Below are positions 24,412 through 36,099 of a stretch of 39,164 nt of DNA, in pieces. The stretch is from Chromera velia. Its lineage: Eukaryota > Sar > Chromeraceae. The notes under the pieces were generated by a model that was not told where the DNA came from, did not search any database, and worked only from the letters and a program-made list of their open reading frames with translations. Position 1 is the stretch's first letter, and every line of letters begins with the position of its first letter. Made by a program: the position numbers and the translations under genes. The DNA lies in contig JAHBMJ010002941.1 in assembly GCA_018398765.1 (NCBI GenBank), positions 50,460 through 89,623 on the forward strand, given 5' to 3'.

Positions 24412-26760
24412 TCAATGGGCGCTTTCTGCTTTACAATTTCGTAAATTTCTTTTCCTGTTCCGTTCCCTTTCTGTGTCCTTACATTCCATCAGGACATGAA
24501 CCTCATCTTTGATCACACTCGAGGGGGACAAACATTTATCGCACAGCCGTTCCGGTTGGGTTCTATCTATATCCCCCCTTGTGAGAGCCCTAAAAAGCGT
24601 ACGGAAGCCTGCAGAGGAGTGCAACAGACTCTTTGGCAGAGATTCAACACTGTACTCTATTATTTCACTTCTCAGACGCCATTTCCTTTCATTCAGAAGG
24701 TGCATGGCCAAACGCTGTCTGGTCGGATTTTCTGATTGGAAAGGGGAGAGATTCGCAAAGCGGGAGAAAATTCTGCCATCTCTGTCTCTAACGTTTCTAG
24801 TTTCTTCTTTCAACCAGTCAGACAGCCAGGCACCCTCTACAATCTTTTTTGCCGCCCTTTTCCTTCTGCCCTTGCCTTTCCTTTTAAACTTGTCTCCCAC
24901 TGTGCTTGGCAATAGAGGCTACAAAAGGGAGCAATCTAATGGAACGGCCAGCCATTTTACTGTCTTAACGAAGGGTTCACACGAGCTAGCCAAGCACTCA
25001 TTCCACACTGCCCGGGGTAGAGCAAGGTCGATCGATTTGATACATTGGATGAAGCCCCCACTCAACTTACTAAGTAGAGAACTGAATGGCTCGAGAGAGA
25101 GAGAGAGAGAGAAGGGAAGGCGAAACAAAAGAGTGATGGGAGAGACCAAAACAATATCGAACAAAACGTAACTGTAATGCATCGAGGCAGGCAACATCTG
25201 TTTTTCTCAGCAGGATTGTTTCCAGTCCATACAGCACGACTGGCAGCCAGAGGGCTTTGAATAAAGTAATTTTAGAATAGGGAGAAACAAAGCCCAGAGA
25301 AGAAAGAGTACCAAACATAGCCCCCAAATTGAATGCCTTCTCTGCCGGCGCCTCAATGCGGGCTTCAACTGTCTTGCTAAGGTCCCCACCCTCAAAAACC
25401 CAGTTGCCCAAATACTTATATTTATTCACCGCTTCCACTGGTCTGCTTTCATAAAGAAAAGGAGTCCGGGGCACTAAGTCGGGGTGGGGGGAGGAGAGAC
25501 GCATAACTTTTATCTTCTTTAAATTCACCTTCAGGCCGTGCTCCTTACAATAGTCTTTGAGGCAAGACAGACGTTTCTGCAAGTCTGAAGCACTGTGAGC
25601 AAACAAAACAAGGTCGTCAGCGTATCCGATGCTTTCGATTAAAACGTCAGACAGTCTAACAGGAGTCTCTTTATCAGTACCCCCAGCCGAGCTTTGATTC
25701 CTGTTTTCATTATCAGAGCTGACAGACTTATACAGATTGTTAATAAAAAGAAGAAAGAGGAGAAGAGAGAGAAGATCGCCTTGTTTTCGCTTGTTTTACT
25801 CCTCCGCCTTCTAAAAAGCATTCTGTTGCCCCATCTACCCGAGCTTTCACTTGACTATATATCAAATGAATTATTCAAATATCGGCTTGGCTTACTCCTT
25901 CCTCCCTGAGCTTCTCTAACATTTTGACCCGAGGAACTGTATCAAACGCCTTGCTGAAATCAACAAACGCGGCAATCAGAGGGCTCTTCTTCTTTTTGGA
26001 GCTGAGAATTAACAAAGACAGAGCAGCGAAGGCCTCCTTTGTCCCTACCCCCTGTCTGAAACCGAGCTGCCTTTCGTCAATTTTTACCTCCTTCCTGATC
26101 TTTGAGTCCATCAATAAAGCAAAAATCTTACTCAGAAGCCCCACAATGTGGATCGGGCGCCATTTGTTACAGTTGAGAGTCTCTGACTCGGCAGGCCCTT
26201 GGGGATGGGAGCAATGTGCAATACATTCCAGCATTCAGGCCAAAAAGAAAAAAGGTGAAACAAATTAAAAAAGATAAAGAGCAGCAAGCGAAAGAGAGGA
26301 GAAAAACCAAAACATAACGAGAGGTGATAGGGGCTAACCCCATCCAAACCCAACGCCTTCTTTAGGTCAATTCCTTTCAGTGTTTCCTCAATCATGTGTA
26401 TAGAGAAGGCGGGCTAAGATTCTGAAGGAGGGGGGAAGGCCAGACTAACAGGTGCAGGCGGAAGACCAAGGCCGTCGAAGACCCCTGCCCAGAACTGAGT
26501 GAAGGAAGATGCAGCGGGTTTATTATTCCCTCCCCTCTGTGTTTTGATTTTCCTGTTCCATTGCCAAACTTTCGAGGGGTTAACTGCTGGTTCTCTAGCT
26601 AGTCTCTCTGCTGTCTGTTGCTCGAGTTTACTCCTTTTTGCTGTAAGCAGTCGAGCTCTTTCCCTTCTCAGTTTGACACATTCTTTTTGCAGAGGGTGGA
26701 AAGGGTTTGAGACATGTCTTACCTTTTGCCAGTGACTGGGATACCATGACTATTGTCCAG
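24412..26760 (-). mobile_element. Degenerate non-LTR (LINE) retrotransposon, reverse transcriptase and C-terminal Cys/His motif, 5'-truncated
   Basis: Read on the minus strand from about 26745: SNPFHPLQKECVKLRRERAR (pre-RT region), IEETLKGIDLKKALGLDGVS, NKWRPIHIVGLLSKIFALL, QLGFRQGVGTKEAFAAL, then motif A FVDFSKAFDTV (25936-25971), GDLLSLLLFLLFINNLYK, YADD catalytic motif (25613-25624), the thumb region YKYLGNWVFEGGD, and a C-terminal CDKC ... DEVHVLMEC motif typical of LINEs. Lesions: TAG at 26416-26414, frameshift near 26200, TGA near 25878, a 10-bp tandem duplication at 25780-25799, and a GA microsatellite expansion at 25094-25112 that shifts frame. No endonuclease is present, so the copy is 5'-truncated and inactive. 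It lies downstream of PPIL2. Confidence 0.9.
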
Positions 26761-28863
26761 TGACATTAAAGATACTTAGTCAAATCAAACTTAAATCAAA
26801 ATTAGTTGTTTTGTATGTAAGAAAAAGATCTAAAAAAAGATTGATCAATATTTTAAATTAAAAAAAGGCCCCCCGCTTTAGCCCAAGCTAAGTTTGTAAC
26901 TTAACTTTGAATTGTTATTAAATGATTAAAGGCTGAGTCTATCTCTCTTACTCTTTTGATCTGATAAAACATACTGATCAGATCTTCTACCTTAGAACGC
27001 GGCGCTCTCTGTTTCCTTTCCCCTTCTCTAAGTTCTTTATCGTGGACTTCTGCGAGCTGTAACTCAGCTGTTCGGCAGTCACATCTCAAAAAATTAACAT
27101 CTTAAAGTTCCTCAGAACTTCCTGTTTGCATCTCCCCCACACTCTTCGCCTCATCAAGATTCCTTTTATAAGTGTGTTCACATGGTACTAATATGATGGT
27201 AGTCTGCTTCGTTGACCAAGAAAGTGAACAAGGCCATTTTATCAATTTTTTAATCCCCTTCTGACTTTCTTACACGCTTTGCTCTCTTGTCTCTCTCGTC
27301 TGTCCAACCTTGTGCCAGTGAGGCCGGATTTCTCTAGGTAGATTTAGAGATATCTATAGGCGGGATATATGAACCAAATTCGAAAAAAATAAGAAATTGA
27401 TCCAATAATGCCGATGTTCAAAATATTTTTAAGGCTTCTAGTAAGGCTTTTAATTTCAGTAACAGATACTGAATATAAAAACTTAAGTGAACAAATGTGA
27501 ACAAACATGAACGACAATAAAAGGAGAAGTCTACTCTATTTCTTTTTTTCCAAGTATCGTTTTTGAAAACCTCCTCTCTATTACCATGACTATCCTCTTT
27601 TGAACTATTATTTAAACCGTCCGACAGCCCGTCCTCCCGTCCTGCAGCTCTAGCCTCAGCTCTCTTCCTACGGGAACGGAGGCAGAAGGCCGCAAACATA
27701 CACCGATTGATTCATTGAACAACCGATTGATAGATGCACACCAATGCATGCCGGCCAAAGAAATCAATCATCCAACGAATGTTAATCGAACCCGCTGTCC
27801 CGCGGGTCCTCCCTCTCTTGCAGGAACCTCCCGGCCGTTTTTTCTTTTTCGGGCCGGCCCCCAAGAATCTCTCCATACATGCAGCCCTACCTCTGCAACC
27901 ACTCATTGGTGTTCAGAAGAAAGAAATAAGGCAAAATAAATGCTGGCGAGTTTTTGCGTACTCGCAATCTCTACTTCCGTGCAAGTAATGCACATACAAA
28001 TGGTGGCAGACCCCTTAAACAACGAGCCAGACAGACTTTCCCCCCGACTCCTTCATTTCTTCCTTCCTTCTGTTGAATATGAATGGGAGGGAGGACATGT
28101 GTCCATGAGGGAATTCATTTTGTTGATGCAGAGCTATCCAAGTGGCTGTTCGCTTCATTGCGGGCTGAATAGTCTTTTCTCTTCTTTCCTTCGCTCGGGT
28201 TTAATGGCTTGTTTGTTTGTTTGTTTGTCTGCCTGCTAACTTAATTGCGTGCACGAGTTACACAGACAGACAGACAGATAGATACCGACGACGGAGGCCT
28301 GCGTGTTTCAAGCAGGAGCTCGAGAGACAGGCGCGCCCAGATCGATTTATGCAAGCGGCCTAGCTTGTCACTCGATTATTATCCTCCTTGACTGCATGCG
28401 TGTTTCTCTCAGGCAGATCGTTTCTTTCTTCTCTTTTTTTTGTTCTTTCTTTCTTTCCGCCATACAGCGAAAATGCCCGTCTCTGTCGCCCCCCCCGCGC
28501 GCACCACTTCAATCCCCTCACATTGGATGAACGCCATACAGGCAGCTAGACAAACAGGCAGACAGACAGACGCACTCAAGAGGAACGGGGTGGGAAAAAG
28601 AGAAGGAAGAGAACAATGAGGGAAGGAAGGAAGGAAAGAAAGAAAGGAGGCAGGAAGGAAGGCAAACAGAGCAGCGTCAAACAGACAAATGTGCTTGGCT
28701 AACTTAAGAGTGAGTGAATTATCTGTCTGTCAGATGTGAACCGAAAGCGGCGAGGAAAACAGGAAGGATCACACCAGAGACGGCAATTGGAAAGTGGATG
28801 CATCATAAAAAGGAATGAATAGGTGGGCACACAAACACACTCACGCACGCACGCACACACAAA

Positions 28864-28902
<39 letters not shown>

Positions 28903-31583
28903 TGGATAGAGAGACGGACCGAGAAGTCCAAAGAGAGTATTTTAATTTCGAAAGAGAGAGAGAATTTGAAGGGGGAGTGATCTGATCTCTTCTTCACGCA
29001 GGCCAAACCTCGTGCTAGGAGCTCTCTCTTCTCTCTTCTGTTCTTTCTATTCTGTAAAACAAATTAAACCCTTCGATAGATATACCCCCCCATCCTCCAT
29101 TAAGCCCCTCTGATTCATTCATACATGACTCGATCATCAAATCACTCGGGCTGCATGCAGCGAACAAAGAGAAGAGGGAAGTAAGTGCAAAGCAAAAGAC
29201 AACAAGTAAGTGCACACGAGGGAGCGAGTTGATAACAAAGAAGAATAAAAGGGATTCTTTGTAAGCGTGTGCCCATTTCCGCCAGCACTGCATCTGCCTT
29301 CCTCCCCCCCTCTCTTCTTTCGAGCTCAGCGTCACTGCATAGGCAGCCTGTCTGTCTTCCTCAATCTTACCCAGCCAGCAGTGACACGGCAGTAATAAAC
29401 GAAGGAAAAAAGAAAAAGAGAAAGGGGTCCTGGAGGGACGAAGAAGAGAGCTAGGTCTGAATGCGGGCTCTGCTCTGCAGCAGTGAATGTACGGTGAGAG
29501 AGGGAAGAGATGCAGTCATGTTATACGCTCCTCTTCCTCTCTCGCTCTTCCAGTCCGTCTCCCTTTCTCTTCTTGAGCGGTTTCTTTCTTTTTCAATTTC
29601 TTTCTTTCTTTTTGTATGTACGTATGCATCAATCGACGTGAATATTTTAACAGCGCTGCCCATCTCTGATTTCACCCAATGATCAATCAGGCACCCACTG
29701 CCCGACTAATGCATTGGCTGCATCCCTGGAGAGAGATCCATCTATGTCCTCCCTCCCTCTGGCTGCCTCCTTGCCTGCTTGCCTGTGTGGCCGGCTCCCT
29801 TGCGCTGTCTCTCTCAATTCTCTCCCTCAATCCCTCAGCTCGCCGTCACCGAATGTCTCTTCATATACATTCATACATACATACATACACGATCGATCGA
29901 TCGATCACACATGCATGGCATCGGCCGGCCAACTGGTGACACTGAGAGACATGTCTGGACTCTTTCTAATACAGGTATAAAAACAAGCACAACAAGAACG
30001 CACATACACACACGTTGACACAGGCACAGACAGATCTTGTTCACTCATTTCCTACCTCAACCACTCGCCGCTGCATGCCACAAAAATGGTCTGTTCGGGC
30101 GAGTCGTCACGGTGCAAGAAGGTCAATTGTGTTCAGAACGAAACGAGCAGTCCAGTCAAAGGAAAGAAAAGAAAGCGGGAAAAAAAGGGAAGAAAAACGG
30201 CACAGACAGACAAAGAGACAGACGACTCGCATGAAGGAGGAGGAGGAAGGAGAGAAAAGGGAACAAGAGCGATCGAGAAGCTGCATAAAGAACAAGGAAA
30301 GAAACATGAATAAATAAACCAAGAGAGAAAGATATAAAGACAGAAAGAAAGAAAGAAAGAAAGAAAGAAATGGTGCACAGTGGCATCTACGGGAAAGAAA
30401 GACATCAATTGTGCATGCACAGAAGAAGATACACAAGAGAGAGAGGAGAACAACACAAGAGAGCCCACCGCAAAAATCTCCCACAAGCAAGAAAACCCAA
30501 GCAGAAAAGAAATGATCGAAAGAACGAATCCCTTCCCTTCCCTGAACTGTGCGCATGATTGATTCATGAATAACTCCTCCGCCCACCCACCCATCCTGTC
30601 CTGTGCACGTTCAGGAAGAACGATAATCGTTTGTCCGTTTAGACCCTTTCAGCGAACAGAGACAAATCGATAATTCGAATGAATGCACACGTGCTTTCTC
30701 CACGGAAGGAATTCGCCCTGAATCAATCTCTACTCATCTCTCTCTCCCCTTTTCTCTTCTCGACACACAGGGAAAAAATACTGCAGATCGACCGATCGAT
30801 CTTGATTGCAACACGCACCGGCAGACTGTCTACAGGGTTCGTGCATGCCTCAACTTTCCATCTACCTCTTCATGCACGTCAAGTCCCTTTCACGACAAGA
30901 AAAATCAGCAAAATCTCTCGTCCCACACATTCTCTCTCTATCTCTGCCTCTCTCTCGCTGACGAATCTCCTTTTTTTATATCGGAAGATTCAACGGCTTT
31001 CTACCTTTCTTTCTTCCATCCATTCTCGGATACACGTCTCAAACTGTCCTTCACCTCACTCATTCACGCACACATGCATCAATCAGTCCATCAGGTTCTT
31101 CCCGTCTCCTCCTTCTTTCTATCCATGAGTCATTCCGAGCTATCGACACACACACGCATCGACGCTGAGCAAAGGCCCGGAAAGAAAAAAGAGCCGGCAA
31201 GCGCACCGCCGACCGACCCGACAAATGAGACTAGTCACTTCCCTGCATGTCTGACTGGCTGCCTTCACAGCCGAGTCAGTCAGTCAGTCATGCAGTGAGT
31301 GGATCGATCCATCGACCTAGCTATGGTTCGATCGATCAAATCGACCCACCCAGTCGGAGGGTCACTCACTCTCGAGGGTCCTCGAAAGGGAGAGGGGAGG
31401 CGTCTAGGGGGAAGGGGAGACTCGCGTGTGTGGGTGGGTTCTCGTCGGAGGTGTGCATGTGATGGGAGGGGAGGGGTGTTCGATGAGTGTTCCGCTTCCG
31501 ACTTTACGGCTTGTTGTTGTTGTTGCGTCTCCGTGCTGTCGTTCATCATCTGAAAAGGGGGAGGAGACACAGGATGATGATGA
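26761..31583. other. Gene-poor region with purine-biased simple sequence
   Basis: 26761-27600 is AT-rich with no recognisable coding. A small Arg-rich minus-strand frame near 27418-27699 has no domain I recognise. 28500-30600 is strongly purine-biased with GGAA, GAAA and GA arrays (GA at 28865-28900, GAAA at 30340-30370), and TACA/GATC repeats at 29872-29910. I find no exon with both splice sites and a recognisable domain. Part may be the 3' untranslated region of the RRM gene that ends at 31584. Confidence 0.6.
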
Positions 31584-33102
31584 TCAGTCTGTTCGTCCTT
31601 CTCTCTGTCTCTGTTCCCGTCCGGGGGGCGAGTCGGAGGCGGGGGACAGTCTCGCGTCCACACCCGGAGTCAGAGCCGCCCCGCAGCCCAGGCCAGGTGC
31701 TGCCGCGGCAGCATCAGCAGGAGCTGAGAGAAAGGCGACGACTACAGAGAGGTCCTCGAAACCCGGAGGAGGACCGTCAGGCGAAAGAGACGGAGAAGGC
31801 GCAGGGCTCTGGCTACCCGGCGGGAAAGAGACAGATCTGGGAAGATGCTGCTGAGGATGAGGACGAGGAGAGGGACCGAGAACATCTGCTCTCTCTACGA
31901 TTTCCGGCGGTGAGGCGGTTTGTCTTTGACTGTTGGGGGACGCAACTGCGACAGGAGCAGTCTGAGAAGAAGAGAAACCCAGTCCGTCTGCGGAGAGGGC
32001 TACAGGAGAGAGTAACTTTCCCCCCTCGTCGGAACGCTCGTTCTCTGTCTCTCCACCATCAACCCAATTCCCCCTCCTTCCTGACCCTTCTGCCGACAGT
32101 CTCTCTGAGGATGATAAACCCCTCCCAAGAGCACCAGCCGTGGACAACGGGGACCGACCCAGAAGAGTCAGGTCATGGCCACAACTGACCGTCACTGCAG
32201 TCTGCACGTCTACAGGACCTCTAAGGGTGAGTGTGAATGCCTCACCCTTCTCTGTGTCCCTCTCTCTCTCCTCCATGTGATGGTTATCGTGCAAGGAGGA
32301 GACTGCCCCTGCCGCCCCTGCCGCCCCTGCCTCCGGTGTCAAATCCGCAGCCGAGGCAGCGAGGGAGGACCTTTCCCTTTCTCTCTCGGTCGTGTGCTCA
32401 TCATTTAGATGCCCTTCAGAAGTCGTCCTACCCACCCTCAAGGGACCCGGATCCGCAGCTGCCACCCCCCCCTCCTCCCTCCCCCCGCCCCCGGAGCCCT
32501 CCCAGGCCTCCTGCTTGTATCCGTGCTGGGGTTCTTGCAATCCGGGGGACACACACACAGCGGACCAGGGGGCCTGCGTAGAGCGAGGCTTCTGGTGGTG
32601 CAGCGTCGGGAGGCTCGCAAGGCTCAAGCCCATGCGAGTGGCTGAAGCAGCAGTGGCAGCAGCGTAAGAGGGAGGAGGAACGCGGTGTTGCGGCGGGGCT
32701 CGAGGCAAGGTGAGGCCCCATGCACGAGAAGATACAGCGGCAGTGTGTGCATGAGACCGAGGAGGGCCAGGAGGGGAAGGGGGGGGGTTATGCAGTTGCC
32801 GAAATGGGGCGCTCTGCGGATGCGATGCATTTGCGGGCCCCCCATAGACATCATCTGTTTGAGGAGTCGGAGCATGGTGGCGTTGGTAATTGTTGTCTGA
32901 AGGAAAGGGGGTTGAAGGAGGAGGAAAGGAATTGTTATTGAATCTAGGGGGTTGATTTGGAAGGCCCGCGCAGGAGGGCATCATCCCCCGGATTCCTTCT
33001 GTCTCTCGAATCTGTGTTTTGATTCTGTCGGTCAGGATCTGGAGGCTCGGGGGACAATACTCCTCTTCACCTTCCTTCACCGACACCTGCAGGGACACAC
33101 AG

Positions 33103-33141
<39 letters not shown>

Positions 33142-33146
33142 CACAC

Positions 33147-33205
<59 letters not shown>

Positions 33206-33277
33206 NAGAGAGAGAGAGAGAGAGAGAGAGAGAGACGCACACACACACACACACACACGCACACACTCACTCACTCA

Positions 33278-33310
<33 letters not shown>

Positions 33311-33339
33311 CACACAAGCACACACACACACAACACACA

Positions 33340-33374
<35 letters not shown>

Positions 33375-35020
33375 GATTGATGTACAGACTTGGTTGGAAT
33401 TCGGTAAATTGGTCGACAATACTCACACAAACGCGCACGCAGGTAAAGAGAAAACCGCAGCTGGCGAGGAGAGAAGAAGAGAACTACGGGACATCAAAAA
33501 CAGAAGAGAAAAGAGGAGAGGGAAGGGGCAGAAAAGAATGAATGCAAGCGTGCTTGATTCACGCAGACACAACAACGGACGGACGCAAGCGTATTCGTGA
33601 TTTCCTTTCCTTTCCGGTTTATTCATTGATGAATGACAGAAGGAAATACCGACAGGCAGAGACTTCACACATTTGCTGACAGGGGACTCTTCAGAGAGAC
33701 TGAAAGAAAAAGGGAGAAAAAAAAGGGAAGTAGAGAAGAGAGAAAGACACAAACAGACTTACAGGCAGACATGTTCTTTTCCTCCCCCCCCCTTCTTTGA
33801 CGAACACAACAGACTAGGAAAGACAGACTTCGTGTTTCAGAGACACAGAGAACATCAGAGAGAGGCAGATAGATGGATAGATAGAAATACATAGAGATAG
33901 AGATAGAGAGGGACGTACACAGAGCTGCCGTCTCTCTTCGCCCCGGCCCACGACCCGTGCGTGCATGTGCTTCAAGGCGTTCTCTGCTGCTTCGTGATTG
34001 CCATAGCACACGAATCTGCAGCCACCACACACACAGCCCCTCTCTCCAAAATTCACAACAATCACAAGAAAGAAAAGCTGGGCACGCAAGAACCAATCCA
34101 GGGGGAGCACTGCTAGGTGACAAAAGGAGGAGACGTCCCTTGTTGGACTACAAGCCAATCAACCTTTCGAAGATGCCCTTCGACAATCAAACCAAACAGG
34201 ACAGTTCGTTCGGCCAACACCTATCCAAGCACTGGATTTCCTTTTGTTGTCATCCTGTCTGACCGGGCGTTCCCATGGGAGGGCGGGAACCTTCACGCAG
34301 GCCTTCTCTCCCACACACATAGAGAAAGAGATGCCGACTTCATTCTCAAGTTGCTCTTCGACACACCGATTTCCTCGACTTCTTCCCATTCGTATTCTCT
34401 AATGTCTGGAGGACTTATACATGCAAACAAATACATATATGCATGTATTTACTCTGACCGACTTACCCGGCCCCCTCGTTCATCCGAGCCTTCAGTTTCC
34501 TCAGAACATGACAGCTCGTGATGACACCGAAGAAGGCAAACTTGTTCGCCAAATCGTCCTTGTTCCAGAAACGAGGAACATTCTTCACGTACAAATTCGC
34601 GCCCTTCGGACCGAACCTTCCCATCCTGTCCTCTTCGTTCCGGGTGTCTGAGGTTTGCTGGAGTGCATCGGGAGGCAGCACTGGGACGTGGGTTTGGTTG
34701 GCGGCCTGCTGCTGGTGCTGGTGTTGCACAAGCTCAACGTTGCTCGGCAGACAAAAGCTCCCTTCTCCCGCCTGCCGTCGAACCGGGGGAACAGCAACAG
34801 GGGAAGAAAAAGAAGAGTTCTCAGCAGCTGCCGGTTGGCTCGTGCTTGTTTTTGTGTTGTTGTGCATTGCTGTCCCGGTGTGCGACTGCGTTGGTGTTGC
34901 TGCTTTGCCTGGAGCTGGAACAGCCACACCCTCCCCTCCGGCCAGATCTTCGTACGGAGGGGGAGCGTCACCAGCAGTCAGATCGTAGGGGGGTGGGAGG
35001 TCCAGGTCTTGGCCGTTCAT
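31584..35020 (-). CDS. RRM-domain RNA-binding protein with PPxY motifs and a disordered C-terminal region, 3 exons
   Basis: Exons on the minus strand: 35020-34467, 34015-33919, 33086-31584, giving 717 aa. Phases (2, then 0) fit exactly. The donors are GTAAGT and GTACGT and both acceptors CTGCAG. One RRM is assembled across all three exons: GANLYVKNVPRFW (RNP2), LANKFAFFGVITSCHVLR, then EGA|GFVCYGNHEAAENALKHM (RNP1) and RRQLC|VSVKEGEEE (last strand). It resembles single RRMs of CELF/ELAV-like proteins, but orthology is unproven. The N-terminus carries LPPPYDL and APPPYEDL, possible WW-domain ligands, and Gln/Pro-rich sequence. The 500-residue last exon is Pro/Ser/Gly-rich and apparently disordered. 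Likely an mRNA-binding regulator; target unknown. The minus-strand frame at 31280-31663 overlaps the end of the last exon in another phase, so an alternative C-terminus cannot be excluded. Confidence 0.85.
33091..33372 (+). repeat. Long (CA)n/(GA)n microsatellite in RRM-gene intron 2
   Basis: CA/CGCA runs, a GA run at 33207-33234 and ACTC units fill the 3' end of the minus-strand intron (33087-33918), ending five bases from the acceptor. On the sense strand this is a GT/CT tract. One N at 33206 marks an unresolved repeat length. Confidence 0.95.
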
Positions 35021-35131
35021 GGTTGTTTTTTTTTCAGAAAATGAACGCAGATGGAAAAAAGTGACAATCCGGAAAATGGTGGCACGGTGGATATAAAAAT
35101 GAATCGCTCTCTCAGAATGAATGGGTCCGAA

Positions 35132-35177
35132 GCCTGCGCGAAAGTAGAGCTGAGACCCGTGCGACTTTTTCGCAGGC
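35132..35177. promoter_or_regulatory. Imperfect inverted repeat upstream of the RRM gene
   Basis: GCCTGCGCGAAAGT (35132-35145) and ACTTTTTCGCAGGC (35164-35177) pair at 12 of 14 positions around an 18-nt loop, about 110 bp upstream of the RRM start codon. It could be a factor-binding dyad or a 5'-UTR stem. Confidence 0.35.
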
Positions 35178-35559
35178 AGGGACGCAGGCCGGCAATACAG
35201 ATAGAGAAGGAAGCTGCAGGATAAAGTCGATCAATTCACTTCCGACAACTTCCTGCGAACGTACTACCCTCATTTATGAGATATCGAAACAGTAAGCAGC
35301 TCCGGAGGCATAGGAGTACAGGGCCGTTCTTCCCTTTCAGTGCTGTGCGTTCCCATCCTCCCTTGTGGAACATTCTTTCACCATTTCTTACGTCTGTTCA
35401 GCTCTCTTCCTGCAGATGGGCTGTCGTTCTATGTCGTTCTACCTGGGAATCTACCATGTCAACAAAGCAAAATTTCGCTTGAGATTGATCTGAGACTTCA
35501 AGGCAGTGCAGTCATGTGCAGTCACACTGCAGTGACGGAATAGTGACGGATATCAATCA

Positions 35560-35840
35560 TTGCTTGGTGGACCCGGTCGGGCATTTTTGGTGCTGGATGG
35601 ACTATATATAGGGAGACTGCATGGGCCGGGAGTTATTTGGTTTCCCCTTTAATTCTCACTTAGTCTCAATCTCTTCTTTTTATTCTTTCTCTTTTTTGTG
35701 TGTGTGATAATGATTTTTAGTGTTCTTTCTCTTTCGCTTCTAGATGTCGTTAGAAATGTTGCCACTGTTAGAAACCTTAGATCCTAGGGTACCAATAAAG
35801 GCCTAGTGCGGAACCTATCAATCAATCAATCAGTAGAAAC
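35560..35840 (+). repeat. Possible 3' end of a short retroelement with (ATCA)n tail
   Basis: ACTATATATAGGGAG (about 35608), a TTTC-rich stretch, ACCAATAAAGGC (35790 region) and a terminal ATCAATCAATCAATCA run (about 35818-35832). A short tandem tail after an AATAAA is characteristic of some LINE/SINE 3' ends. No protein is encoded, so this is a weak call. Confidence 0.3.
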
Positions 35841-36099
35841 GTGGCGTACCTGCATACTCTCTATTCGAGTCAGGTTCCTCCTCCGGACACACTAGGATAC
35901 ACAAAGCTTATCTCAGACCAAGACTCTATTCTTTATTGCCAAGAGACTTAGACAGTGCAACCTTGAGCCCGACCGGCTCTAGAAACTACTAGAAACTCAT
36001 ACGAGAATTCCCTATCCCTAGCAGACCTCTAGGGATGAGAATGGGAACTAATAGAAGCTCTACTCACAGAGCGTATATTGAAGGAGAACGGAGACTCTT

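Noticed and set aside
27418-27699. 93-codon minus-strand frame starting MFAAFCLRSRRKR
   Set aside because: No homology that I recognise; the second half is AT-rich with random-looking residues. It could be a LINE relic but is not supportable.
31280-31663. Minus-strand frame with poly-Gln, overlapping the end of the RRM gene
   Set aside because: It overlaps the last exon in another phase, has no domain, and its composition follows simple repeats. It is kept only as a possible alternative C-terminus.
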